A stretch of 37,500 nt of DNA from an uncultured Bacteroidales bacterium. GTDB lineage: Bacteria > Bacteroidota > Bacteroidia > Bacteroidales > UBA3824. The DNA is taken from positions 1 to 37,500 of the forward strand of contig CALFIU010000156.1 in NCBI GenBank assembly GCA_937877455.1, given 5' to 3'. The notes beneath the pieces were generated by a model. That model saw nothing but the letters and a program-made list of their open reading frames with translations, made no database searches and was not told where the DNA came from. The stretch's first letter is position 1. Each line of letters starts with the position of its first letter. Below, in pieces: positions 1-7,432 of the stretch. Position numbers and translations under genes: made by a program.

Positions 1-190
1 CCCCTCATCAGGCACTGATTGCCAAAGGGCAATCATCTGAAGGCCTTCTTCGCCTGTAGGAGGGGAATATTCCTTCCTGCTATTCCTCCCCTACAGGGGA
101 GGGCAGGAGGGGTCACCCTTACCCCCTCATCAGGCTCTGATTGCCAAAGGGCAATCATCTGAAGGCCTTCTTCGCCTGTAGGAGGGGAAT
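1..190. repeat. Two direct copies of a 68-bp GC-rich repeat
   Basis: Bases 1-68 recur at 123-190 with a single visible mismatch (position 14, a versus t), an offset of 122 bp. Each copy carries a 7-bp stem with a 4-base loop (17-34 in the first copy, GATTGCC/GGCAATC). The spacer between them is also rich in C and G runs, unlike the AT-rich genes that follow. The first copy begins at the window edge, so the array may extend outside. This looks like a dispersed intergenic repeat; I see no transposase or coding sequence in it. Confidence 0.85.
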
Positions 191-522
191 TTCTGCCCCT
201 ACGGGGCGAGAGCAGAGGCTGTAGGGAATGCTCCTAATCGTTTTGTTTGCTATCGTTTTGTTTGGTCTTAAAGGGGTTAATAACTATAGTATTCTTCGGT
301 GCTCCGCATTACTATGCCTTGGCCACAGGCACAGCGTGCCTCCCACCTCTGAAATACTATGCAAGGACAAGTGCAAGGCGAGCGTAGAGCCAGAGGTGTT
401 GGGGCTGGTGGGCGCATGAAGCACTTCTTCCTGTCACACGGGGGCTGTCGAGTTGGTAGCGATGGCATGTGTCCATAATAGTCCTGTTTGTGTGTTCGTT
501 CTTTGTGCATGCCCGTTCATTC

Positions 523-553
523 GTTCTTCCTCCATATATAAGGAAGGAAGAAC
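523..553. repeat. Inverted repeat in spacer
   Basis: GTTCTTCCT (523-531) is complementary to AGGAAGAAC (545-553) around a 13-base AT-rich loop. No T tract follows on either strand, so it is not a typical intrinsic terminator. Its role is unknown. Confidence 0.5.
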
Positions 554-595
554 AAACGCACAGGAACGAATTTGCTCAGTCTCGGAATGGCAATC

Positions 596-622
596 ATTCG
601 TGTGATTCGTGTGATTCGCGTT
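596..622. repeat. Short tandem repeat, 9-bp unit, about 3 copies
   Basis: The unit ATTCGTGTG occurs at 596-604 and 605-613, with a degenerate third copy at 614-622. It lies just before the terminator hairpin of the glutathione peroxidase gene. It is probably a replication-slippage repeat in the spacer. Confidence 0.75.
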
Positions 623-632
623 TGAAATAAAT

Positions 633-670
633 AACAGGGCTGCGTCGTTATATTATGACACAGCCCTGTT
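633..670 (-). terminator. Intrinsic terminator downstream of glutathione peroxidase
   Basis: AACAGGGCTG (633-642) pairs perfectly with CAGCCCTGTT (661-670). After one mismatch the stem continues for three more pairs (644-646 with 657-659), leaving a 10-base loop. On the minus strand the hairpin lies 57 bp past the stop codon at 727 and is followed by a T-rich stretch (TTATTTATTTC). Confidence 0.75.
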
Positions 671-726
671 TAGTTACGAAAAATCTTGCAATCTTGCAAT
701 TAGAAAATGGGCGTTCACCGAGGGGA

Positions 727-1275
727 CTATTGGTTGAGCATTGCCACCACATCCTGCTGGAAATCCTTGGGATCGGTGGTGGGGGCGTAGCGTTTGATGG
801 TGGTGCCGTCTCTGGAAATCAGGAATTTGGTGAAGTTCCACTTGATGTCGCTGTCCTTTTCCACGCTCTTGCTGATGGTCTTGAAGAGGGCTTTGGCAGC
901 CTTTGCCTTCAGTCCATGGTATTCCTCGGTGGGTGCCTGCGATTTGAGATACTCGAAAATCGGGTCGGCATTTGCGCCGTTGACATCGATTTTTTTCATA
1001 ATTTGGAAAGTTACGCCATAGTTCAATTGGCAGAAACCCTCAATCTCGCTGTCGCTGCCCGGGTCTTGCGAGGCATACTGATTGCACGGAAAACCAATCA
1101 CAACCAATCCCTTGTCCTTGAATTTTTGGTTCAATGCTTCCAAACCTGCAAACTGCGGAGTGAAACCGCACTTGCTCGCTGTGTTGACAATCAACAACAC
1201 CTTACCCTCAAACTCCTTGAAATCGAGTTCCTTACCTCTACTTGTGAGAGCCTTAAAATCGTAAATCTTTGCCAT
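727..1275 (-). CDS. Glutathione peroxidase family protein (thiol peroxidase)
   Basis: Reduces hydrogen or organic peroxides, in bacteria usually with thioredoxin rather than glutathione. The 182-residue protein is the usual length. Cys36 in the TASKCGFTPQ motif is the expected peroxidatic residue. The FPCNQ-type motif and the KWNFTKF motif supply the conserved Gln, Trp and Asn of the catalytic tetrad. A further Cys before NYGVTF could act as resolving cysteine. The frame opens further upstream (1308), but the family N-terminus begins at MAKIYDF, so I place the start at 1275. There is no signal peptide, so it is probably cytoplasmic. It appears monocistronic, with its own terminator (633-670) and two operator-like palindromes upstream. 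Family assignment is secure; the electron donor is inferred. Confidence 0.93.
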   Translation of the reverse strand: MAKIYDFKALTSRGKELDFKEFEGKVLLIVNTASKCGFTPQFAGLEALNQKFKDKGLVVIGFPCNQYASQDPGSDSEIEGFCQLNYGVTFQIMKKIDVNGANADPIFEYLKSQAPTEEYHGLKAKAAKALFKTISKSVEKDSDIKWNFTKFLISRDGTTIKRYAPTTDPKDFQQDVVAMLNQ

Positions 1276-1297
1276 ATTTTTAATCTTGAAATTATTT

Positions 1298-1349
1298 ATA
1301 TCGTTCACGACATAAAATTAGAAAATAAAATTTATATCGCAAGCGATAT
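1298..1349. promoter_or_regulatory. Pair of operator-like palindromes upstream of the peroxidase gene
   Basis: Two 16-bp palindromes share one plan, a 7-base arm, 2-base centre and 7-base arm. ATATCGT-TC-ACGACAT is at 1298-1313 (one arm mismatch), and ATATCGC-AA-GCGATAT is at 1334-1349 (perfect). Their centres are 36 bp apart. They lie 23-74 bp upstream of the peroxidase start, where a dimeric repressor or activator would bind. The regulator family cannot be named from the sequence. Confidence 0.6.
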
Positions 1350-1421
1350 TTTTAGATTTTAAGATAATTTAACGTTAGAAATGGACGATAGAATAAATAA
1401 GGTGCGATTGTCTACATTTGG

Positions 1422-1560
1422 CTACTTACCTCGATATTCCTTTGGTGTCATCTCGACATCAAGTTCACGCCCGTTGAGGATGCCGACCACCAATTCATCG
1501 GAATGATGGACGAGTTTATCGGCGTGAGCGAAATTATGGTTGAGTGAGGAAAAATACCCT
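1422..1560 (-). pseudogene. Possible 3'-terminal remnant of an unidentified gene
   Basis: Within the 360-bp gap between two genes, this stretch is clearly GC-richer than its surroundings. Read on the minus strand it is open for about 45 codons and ends in VEMTPKEYRGK and a TAG stop at 1424-1422, which looks like a natural C-terminus. No start codon or upstream domain is present. The plus strand is also open across 1440-1554, ending in a TGA, so the coding strand is uncertain. I do not recognise the family. It could equally be non-coding DNA that is open by chance. Confidence 0.3.
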
Positions 1561-1572
1561 ACCAATGTGATG

Positions 1573-1613
1573 TTTTGACCTTGTGGAAACAACCAGTATC
1601 CACAGGGTCAAAA
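1573..1613. repeat. Long inverted repeat
   Basis: TTTTGACCTTGTGGA (1573-1587) faces TCCACAGGGTCAAAA (1599-1613), 15-base arms with one mismatch and an 11-base loop. It lies 23 bp past the stop of the lipoprotein gene at 1636. The outer bases are T then A on both strands, so no 3' T tract follows the stem. It may be an RNA-stabilising or factor-dependent termination hairpin rather than a classical terminator. Confidence 0.6.
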
Positions 1614-1635
1614 CAATACAAAGAACTTTTTACAT

Positions 1636-2640
1636 CTATTCTTCGTAATATTCAAAAGCATCAATAATGTCAAGATAAACACCATCGAACCCTGCATTTA
1701 AAATTTTGATAAGGTAATCATCAAGAATGATTTTTTGCCATTTTGAATCCCAATATTTTACTTTAAAATTGCCTTTCCAATCTGAGTTTTCTTCATCAAG
1801 CCAAGATGGAGAGTCGGTTTTCCAGTCGTTTTGCCAGTAGAAACGGTAGTCCTCCGCCTCGCCTATCGACATGTAACAAACCACCATGCGTGAACCGCCA
1901 TTATGCTTTTTGCGTAATTTTGCCACATCGTCGGCAGTAAAAGCAAGGTCGTCATAAAAAAACAAGTCCGTAATCAGTACATCATAATTGGTGTTGGTTA
2001 TGGCTGTTATGAAGTCGTCTTTCGACTTAAAATTGCTTAGTTCAAGAAGATATAAGAAATTTTTGGCATCTTTTAGTGATGTAATGTCGTTTGAGTTTTC
2101 GTTATAAGGTGCATAATCTGGAATTACATTCAAGTCTCGTTCTATGGCTTGGTATGACAAATACCCGGCTTCGGCGTTCTTTTGGCGTGAATCCATAATT
2201 TTGCTGTCAGTACTACAGTAGTCGGTACAAAGAATTACATTGCCTTGAGCCTTTGAACGGTCAAGGTATGAGCGTAACCATTCGGTATCGTTTTTGGAAG
2301 TAGCGATATTGTCGTCGGGAGAACCGTAAAAAATGTCTTCCTGCCCGTGTCCATCGATGGCTGCAAGGTATTTTTCGGCAAGTGGACCGTCTGGCTCGTC
2401 ATTTGTGGTAACGAGCTGGATGCCATTTTGGGGAATTACTACAAAATCAGGCTGTTCGCTCTTAGCTTTTTTGCTGATTGCTATTACAAAGTCGCGCATC
2501 AGTCCACGGTAGTCGTCGGATGATGTCGCGGTTTTAGAAGAAGTATCTGTAATAGTGTCGCTATCTTCAGAACTACTGCCGTCTTTTCCACACGAATCAA
2601 AAAGGCAAATTGCAACAAAGGAAATTAGTAAAATTCTCAT
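1636..2640 (-). CDS. Lipoprotein with circularly permuted TM1410/GH114-like TIM-barrel domain
   Basis: The signal sequence ends in LFDSC, so Cys17 is the probable lipidated residue, followed by a Ser/Asp/Thr-rich linker. The rest matches the MJ1477/TM1410 family (related to GH114, putative endo-alpha-1,4-polygalactosaminidase), but in swapped order. Residues 46-172 carry motifs that family members have in the second half (VIPQNG 68-73, EDIFYG 101-106, a VILCTDYC strand, a final YQAIERDL). Residues 195-334 carry the first-half motifs (YMSIGEAEDYR 256-266, KYWDSKWQ, GFDGVYLDIIDAF 317-329), and the protein ends right after them. It is therefore probably a complete barrel with new termini, not a truncation. 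The substrate is unknown; the family suggests a surface or periplasmic glycan-active enzyme. The gene follows a TlpA-like lipoprotein gene by 47 bp. Confidence 0.8.
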   Translation of the reverse strand: MRILLISFVAICLFDSCGKDGSSSEDSDTITDTSSKTATSSDDYRGLMRDFVIAISKKAKSEQPDFVVIPQNGIQLVTTNDEPDGPLAEKYLAAIDGHGQEDIFYGSPDDNIATSKNDTEWLRSYLDRSKAQGNVILCTDYCSTDSKIMDSRQKNAEAGYLSYQAIERDLNVIPDYAPYNENSNDITSLKDAKNFLYLLELSNFKSKDDFITAITNTNYDVLITDLFFYDDLAFTADDVAKLRKKHNGGSRMVVCYMSIGEAEDYRFYWQNDWKTDSPSWLDEENSDWKGNFKVKYWDSKWQKIILDDYLIKILNAGFDGVYLDIIDAFEYYEE

Positions 2641-2687
2641 GTTTAATTTACATTATTACCAACCAAATATCAAATCGAAAACATCTT

Positions 2688-3836
2688 TTATTTTAGATAT
2701 TTTTTCAATTCAATTTCAATATCATTACCACGCAAACCACGTTTTAGAATTGTTCCATCGGGTCCAAAAAGAATAATTTCAGGAATACCTTGTATTCCAT
2801 ACACATCTGTTCCAGATTTTTGCGCATTAATAATTTGTGGATAAGGAATTTTCATGTCATCAATTGCTTTTTGTGTATCTTCTGGATTATCCCACGATGC
2901 AACGCCTAACACATTAAAATTCTTACCCTTATATTTGTTGTAAACAGCTATTAAGTTTGGAATTTCTCCACGACATGGTCCACACCACGATGCCCAAAAA
3001 TCTACCAAAACATATTTGCCTTTGCCAACATAATCAGAAAGTTTATATTCTTTTCCTTGATATTCTACAGAAAAATCCGAAAACATTTTACCCGCAGACG
3101 TTTTTTCTACTGCTTCACGTTTTTCAGTTTCGCGCCTACGAGCCTCGTCTTCAGCTTGCAAAAGTCTATCGATATGAATTTTAAAACGACCATTTCTAAT
3201 CTGTGGATCAATGTCGTCAAACATTTCATGCGCAGTAGCCAAGCCTACCATCGACCCCAAAAACATTGTTCCTTCTTCGTTTTTATGAGTAAGTATGTAA
3301 TCTCTAATGCTTTGAGTAATATCTTGCACATTTTTTCTATATTCGGTAACATCTTCGTTTGTAACTCCAATTTTGTTTTTCAATGCTTCGCTCATCAACT
3401 GTATTTTATTGCGCGACGAACGTATCATCGTATCAAGAGTATTCCATTGTTTATAAAATGGCGTTCCATCTAATTCGTAATAACCATTACAAACTTTAAG
3501 ATTAGCGGTTTGGTTTGGCACAGCTAAAAAATCAACGTATGTACCACACACTTCACCACTTTTAAAAATAGCTTGTAAATAAATCCAACGTGGTTCGTTT
3601 ATATTGTAAGAATAACTGAATTTTTTGTTTGTTGCAACTATAGTATCAACAGGAATTTTTGTCTGCGGCATATTCATAAGAGAATCACCTATAAAAACAA
3701 AATATGCACTATCGTTAATTTCGTCAGCAATAGTACCATTAATTTTAAAATTGCAATCTTGCTTTTGGTTAATACAACCAATTGCTCCAACAAAAGTAAT
3801 AACTGCCAAAGTAGATTTTAATAATTTGAAGCTCAT
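2688..3836 (-). CDS. TlpA-like thiol-disulfide reductase lipoprotein (DUF4369-type N-terminus)
   Basis: A membrane-anchored, extracytoplasmic thioredoxin-fold protein. The signal peptide ends in GAIGC, giving a lipidated Cys21. Residues about 25-130 resemble the beta-rich DUF4369 domain common in Bacteroidota TlpA proteins, followed by a helical linker of about 110 residues. The C-terminal AhpC/TSA-type thioredoxin domain (about 255-382) has the active site WCGPC at 284-288 and the cis-proline region GIPEI. It probably reduces or isomerises disulfides in exported proteins. It sits 60 bp downstream of nadE and 47 bp upstream of the permuted lipoprotein gene, all on the minus strand, so the three may share a transcript. 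Confidence 0.9.
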   Translation of the reverse strand: MSFKLLKSTLAVITFVGAIGCINQKQDCNFKINGTIADEINDSAYFVFIGDSLMNMPQTKIPVDTIVATNKKFSYSYNINEPRWIYLQAIFKSGEVCGTYVDFLAVPNQTANLKVCNGYYELDGTPFYKQWNTLDTMIRSSRNKIQLMSEALKNKIGVTNEDVTEYRKNVQDITQSIRDYILTHKNEEGTMFLGSMVGLATAHEMFDDIDPQIRNGRFKIHIDRLLQAEDEARRRETEKREAVEKTSAGKMFSDFSVEYQGKEYKLSDYVGKGKYVLVDFWASWCGPCRGEIPNLIAVYNKYKGKNFNVLGVASWDNPEDTQKAIDDMKIPYPQIINAQKSGTDVYGIQGIPEIILFGPDGTILKRGLRGNDIEIELKKYLK

Positions 3837-3896
3837 AATAATTTAGTATTTAATTTTATCAAAAAAATAAAAAACTTCCCCACCCATTCAGATTTC

Positions 3897-5783
3897 TTAT
3901 TTCAATGCTTTTTCCTTAAGTTCCAAGTATTTACGCGTAAAATATGGCTGAATTGCCGATTCGCGATAGTCAAAACCGTATGCACGACGCGTAACAGCAA
4001 TTATTGGCGGAGCTTGAATACGTTTTGCAACAGCCATTCCTTTAAACAACTTATACCAACGTTCCAAATCGGCAACAAAAGTTTTTGCATCAGGAAAATT
4101 TTTACGTATCATATTTTCGTCCAATTCTGATTCTAAACCATGATTAAGAAAATCAGCCAAATTACCATCCAAATAATGTTGCAAAATGTCGGCAAGCGAT
4201 GCCCTATTCCACCATTGTTGAAAAGATTCAAAAAGTCTATCGTGATAAGGGTAAATCAACGGATCTCCAAGACCTTTATCAACAGCTTGATTTTCTGACA
4301 GTTCAGCAGAAGGTTTTAATGTTAATACTTCCACAGGAACAATTTCTTTTTTGGCTTTTGAATTAATAAACCTACACAAATCATAAACCGTATGTTTCCA
4401 CAAATCGCCCAAGGCTGCAAGAAATCCAGCCACATCGCCATAAAGCGTAGCATAGCCAACAGTGGTTTCGGTTTTATTGCCGTTATTGGTAAAAACGCCC
4501 CCCCAACCACTGGCTATTGCAGCAAGTATGCGCGATCCTCTGTCGCGTGCCTGAACATTTTCCATGTTAAACCCCGAAAGTATTATTTCCATTGTTTCTC
4601 CTTCCGAATTTGTTGACTTTAAGCCATTTATCTGACGTTTGGTTAATTCTGCACTTTCCGAAACTGGAACAGATGTGTACCAACAACCAAGATTATGCGC
4701 CAATTTTTGTGCAATAGAAATGGTTGTTTGAGAATTGAATTTTGTAGGCATGTTAACAAGCAAAAGATTCTCTTTTCCAATTGCTTCGGCATACAAAGCA
4801 GCAGCGAGAGTAGAGTCCACCCCACCCGATGCTCCGATTACTACTCTTTTAAGTCCATTTTGCGACATATAATTTTTTATGCCGTAAATAAGCGTTGCAT
4901 GAATATCTTCAAGTTCATTTCTTTGAATGTATTGTGGTGCATCAACTGCCGAAATTTTTCCATCTTGATATAAAAAATCAACATCTTCTTGCGTGTACAT
5001 ACCACTATGGGCAATAAGATTGCCATTACAATCCCACGCTGCCGAACTGCCATCAAAACAGAAAATTGTCTTGCCATTATTCTGAAGTCCAAGTCCGTTA
5101 ACATAAATTACTGGCTTTTTAAGAGTTTTGGCATGATTAGAAAAATGGCGTATTCGACTTTGATTTTTGCCTGCTGTAAATGGCGAATAGCTAATATTAA
5201 CAAGCACTTCGGCACCCATTTCTCCAAGAATTTTCAAAGGGGCAAGATTGTAATCATCGTCCCAACCATCTTCACAAATAGTTACACCAAACTTGACATC
5301 ATTAATTTCACGTAACTTAAACATTTGCGATATACTACCTTCTGAAAACATTGTAGTAGCTGTGAGATTATCCAAAAAGTGCCTTGGCTCTTCAAATTCG
5401 CGATAGTTGGGCAAGAGTGTTTTTATTTGATATTCCACTTTACCATTAGAGGCAATATAAGCCACATTCATTTTTGCCTTGCGACCATCAAAACCATTTT
5501 GTGGCTTACCAAAAACGCTTTCGTAAAATGCCACAGAACCAAATATTAACGAAAAATTTTCGTTGGTTTCCTTGGCAAGTTGGTTTGAATAATACTCGCA
5601 ATCGTCAATAAAATCGTTTTCTTCCCACTTGTCGCCAACCATATAACCAGGTATAGCCATCTCAGGCAAAATCAAGAGGTTAACTCCAGCAGTTTTGGCT
5701 CTTAAAGCAGCATCAAAACATGTTTCATAATTTTTTGCAGGGTTTCCAGGAATAACAGTAATCTGAGAATATCTAATTTTCAT
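3897..5783 (-). CDS. nadE: Glutamine-dependent NAD(+) synthetase
   Basis: Converts nicotinate adenine dinucleotide to NAD using ATP and ammonia taken from glutamine. At 628 residues it has the two-domain form. The N-terminal nitrilase-type amidase shows the triad Glu41 (LPEMAIPGY), Lys121 (KTLLPNYREF) and Cys170 (VTICEDGW). The C-terminal PP-loop synthetase domain begins near residue 295, with the ATP-binding SGGVDST at 319-325. All key residues are present, so it should be active in the cytoplasm. A near-consensus promoter lies just upstream (5809-5840), and the terminator of the nfn unit separates it from nfnB. Confidence 0.97.
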   Translation of the reverse strand: MKIRYSQITVIPGNPAKNYETCFDAALRAKTAGVNLLILPEMAIPGYMVGDKWEENDFIDDCEYYSNQLAKETNENFSLIFGSVAFYESVFGKPQNGFDGRKAKMNVAYIASNGKVEYQIKTLLPNYREFEEPRHFLDNLTATTMFSEGSISQMFKLREINDVKFGVTICEDGWDDDYNLAPLKILGEMGAEVLVNISYSPFTAGKNQSRIRHFSNHAKTLKKPVIYVNGLGLQNNGKTIFCFDGSSAAWDCNGNLIAHSGMYTQEDVDFLYQDGKISAVDAPQYIQRNELEDIHATLIYGIKNYMSQNGLKRVVIGASGGVDSTLAAALYAEAIGKENLLLVNMPTKFNSQTTISIAQKLAHNLGCWYTSVPVSESAELTKRQINGLKSTNSEGETMEIILSGFNMENVQARDRGSRILAAIASGWGGVFTNNGNKTETTVGYATLYGDVAGFLAALGDLWKHTVYDLCRFINSKAKKEIVPVEVLTLKPSAELSENQAVDKGLGDPLIYPYHDRLFESFQQWWNRASLADILQHYLDGNLADFLNHGLESELDENMIRKNFPDAKTFVADLERWYKLFKGMAVAKRIQAPPIIAVTRRAYGFDYRESAIQPYFTRKYLELKEKALK

Positions 5784-5808
5784 AGTGATTGTTTTTTAAT
5801 TATGAAAG

Positions 5809-5840
5809 CAAAATTAAAAAAACAATTTTAAGAAACCAAG
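5809..5840 (-). promoter_or_regulatory. Bacteroides-type promoter for nadE
   Basis: On the minus strand CTTG (5840-5837, one mismatch to TTTG) is followed after 20 bases by TAATTTTG (5816-5809), a match to the -7 form TAnnTTTG. The nadE start is 26 bp downstream. Confidence 0.55.
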
Positions 5841-5873
5841 CAGACTGCATTTTTGTTTAACCAATAAAAAAAA

Positions 5874-5900
5874 CGGCTGACATATTTTTTGTGTCAGCCG
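5874..5900 (-). terminator. Intrinsic terminator downstream of nfnB
   Basis: CGGCTGACA (5874-5882) and TGTCAGCCG (5892-5900) form a perfect 9-bp GC-rich stem with a 9-base loop. On the minus strand the stem is followed by a run of eight T. It lies 23 bp after the nfnB stop, a textbook intrinsic terminator. Confidence 0.93.
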
Positions 5901-5922
5901 AAAAAATGAATCGAAAATTTTC

Positions 5923-7392
5923 TTATTTCAAACTTTTTAAATACTCGTCTGCGCCTTGAGCGGCTTTTCTACCGTCGCCCATTGCGAGGATTACTGTTGC
6001 TCCACCGCGGACAATATCGCCACCCGCAAAAATGTCGGGAATGTTTGACTGATTGTTTTCGGGATTAACGGTGATTGTTCTACGTTTTGGGTCAACATCC
6101 AAGCCTTCAATAGCCGAAGTGATAATCGGGTTAGGCGACACTCCAACTGCAACTACCACAGTATCAGCATCAACCAAATATTCGCTACCTTCAATAGGAA
6201 CGGGGCTACGACGTCCAGAAGCGTCAGGTTCGCCAAGTTCCATTTTTTGAATTTTCGCTTGCTGAACTTGTCCTTTGTCGTTGGAAATGTATGCAACAGG
6301 ATTGTTAAGAGTCAGAAACTCAACACCTTCCTCTTTTGCATGATGAACCTCCTCAAGACGTGCAGGCATTTCTTGTTCAGAACGTCTGTAAACTATCATC
6401 GCACGTTCTGCGCCAAGACGTTTTGCCGTTCTTACAGAGTCCATTGCTGTGTTTCCACCACCTACAACAATAACGTTTTTGCCTTTGATAACAGGCGTAT
6501 CGTATTCAGGGTCAGCAGCGTGCATAAGGTTAACACGTGTCAAATATTCGTTTGACGAGAAAATACCGTTAGCGTTTTCGCCTTCAATATTCATAAAACG
6601 TGGCAAACCTGCACCGGCAGCAATAAAGAATGCTTTGAACCCTCTTTCGCGCAAAGTGTCAATCGAAATGGTACGACCTATAATGGTGTTAGTCAAGAAT
6701 TTAACGCCCATTTTGCCAAGGTTTTCTATTTCAACATCAACTATTTTTTTAGGCAGACGGAACTCTGGAATACCATATTTCAAAACGCCGCCAATTTCGT
6801 GAAGTGCTTCAAAAACAGTAACATCGTAACCTTTTCTTGCCATGTCAGCCGCCCAAGCAAGCGAAGCAGGACCTGACCCGATTGCGGCAACTTTTATGCC
6901 GTTAGGTTTTTCACATTCGGGTATTGACATTTTGCCGCTTTCTCTTTCGTAGTCGGCAGCAAAACGCTCAAGATAACCGATTGCAACTGCTGGCTTTTTA
7001 AGTTTTTGAGTGTAGAAACATTGCGATTCGCATTGTTTTTCTTGAGGGCAAACACGTCCGCAAACTGCTGGCAAAGTAGAAGTTTCTTTTATAACCGAAG
7101 CCGCACCTAAGAAATCTTTTGCTTCTATTTTCTTAATAAATTTCGGAATGTTGACATTTACAGGACAACCTGTAACGCAAGTTGGATTTGCGCAGTCAAG
7201 GCAGCGGTGAGATTCTTGCACTGCCATTTCTTCGGTAAGTCCGAGGTTAACTTCTTTGTTGTTCGTCCGTCTTTGTATTTTGTCTTGCATGGGCATTTCA
7301 ACGCGGCTGAGATTAGTACGCTCTTTTGCTGGAAACGACTTTCTGAGTTCCTCTCTCCATGCCTGAGCCCTTTCTGCTTTATAATCTGTCAT
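5923..7392 (-). CDS. nfnB: NADH-dependent ferredoxin:NADP+ oxidoreductase large subunit (NfnB/SudA; GltD family)
   Basis: With NfnA it would couple NADH, ferredoxin and NADP+ by flavin-based electron bifurcation. The 489-residue protein has the GltD-type layout. Two N-terminal cysteine clusters for [4Fe-4S] centres are at C64/C67/C72/C76 and C111/C115/C121/C125. An FAD-binding IGSGPASLAWA starts near 171, and an NAD(P)-binding VVGGGNTAMD near 309. Alone it could be called a glutamate synthase small subunit, but no GltB-like partner is nearby. The gene 40 bp upstream is an NfnA homologue, which favours Nfn (historically sulfide dehydrogenase SudA). The terminator at 5874-5900 follows directly. 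Confidence 0.9.
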   Translation of the reverse strand: MTDYKAERAQAWREELRKSFPAKERTNLSRVEMPMQDKIQRRTNNKEVNLGLTEEMAVQESHRCLDCANPTCVTGCPVNVNIPKFIKKIEAKDFLGAASVIKETSTLPAVCGRVCPQEKQCESQCFYTQKLKKPAVAIGYLERFAADYERESGKMSIPECEKPNGIKVAAIGSGPASLAWAADMARKGYDVTVFEALHEIGGVLKYGIPEFRLPKKIVDVEIENLGKMGVKFLTNTIIGRTISIDTLRERGFKAFFIAAGAGLPRFMNIEGENANGIFSSNEYLTRVNLMHAADPEYDTPVIKGKNVIVVGGGNTAMDSVRTAKRLGAERAMIVYRRSEQEMPARLEEVHHAKEEGVEFLTLNNPVAYISNDKGQVQQAKIQKMELGEPDASGRRSPVPIEGSEYLVDADTVVVAVGVSPNPIITSAIEGLDVDPKRRTITVNPENNQSNIPDIFAGGDIVRGGATVILAMGDGRKAAQGADEYLKSLK

Positions 7393-7432
7393 TTTTAATT
7401 TCTTGATTGAATGTTAATTTTTCTCATTGAGA

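Larger units (their letters stand above)
191..632. other. Intergenic stretch without a supported gene
   Basis: Short open frames exist on both strands here (for example 228-419 plus and 277-510 minus), but their translations are low-complexity and Cys/Pro-rich, resemble no family I know, and overlap each other. The stretch is GC-richer than the neighbouring genes. It contains an imperfect hairpin (GTTCTTCCT 523-531 with AGGAAGAAC 545-553) and a short tandem repeat at 596-622. I read it as non-coding spacer, perhaps a decayed repeat region. Confidence 0.6.

Noticed and set aside
1..190. CRISPR array
   Set aside because: Only two GC-rich units of 68 bp are present, with one 54-bp spacer and no cas genes; the unit is too long and the array too short.
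277..510. Minus-strand 77-codon frame near the left edge
   Set aside because: Cys/Pro-rich translation without recognisable features, overlapping another frame; no promoter or conserved motif.
655..1362. Plus-strand open frame of 235 codons
   Set aside because: It is antisense to the glutathione peroxidase gene, whose minus-strand product has complete family motifs.
5923..7392. Annotation as glutamate synthase small subunit (GltD)
   Set aside because: The family match fits, but the NfnA-like neighbour and the absence of a GltB partner make NfnB the better call.
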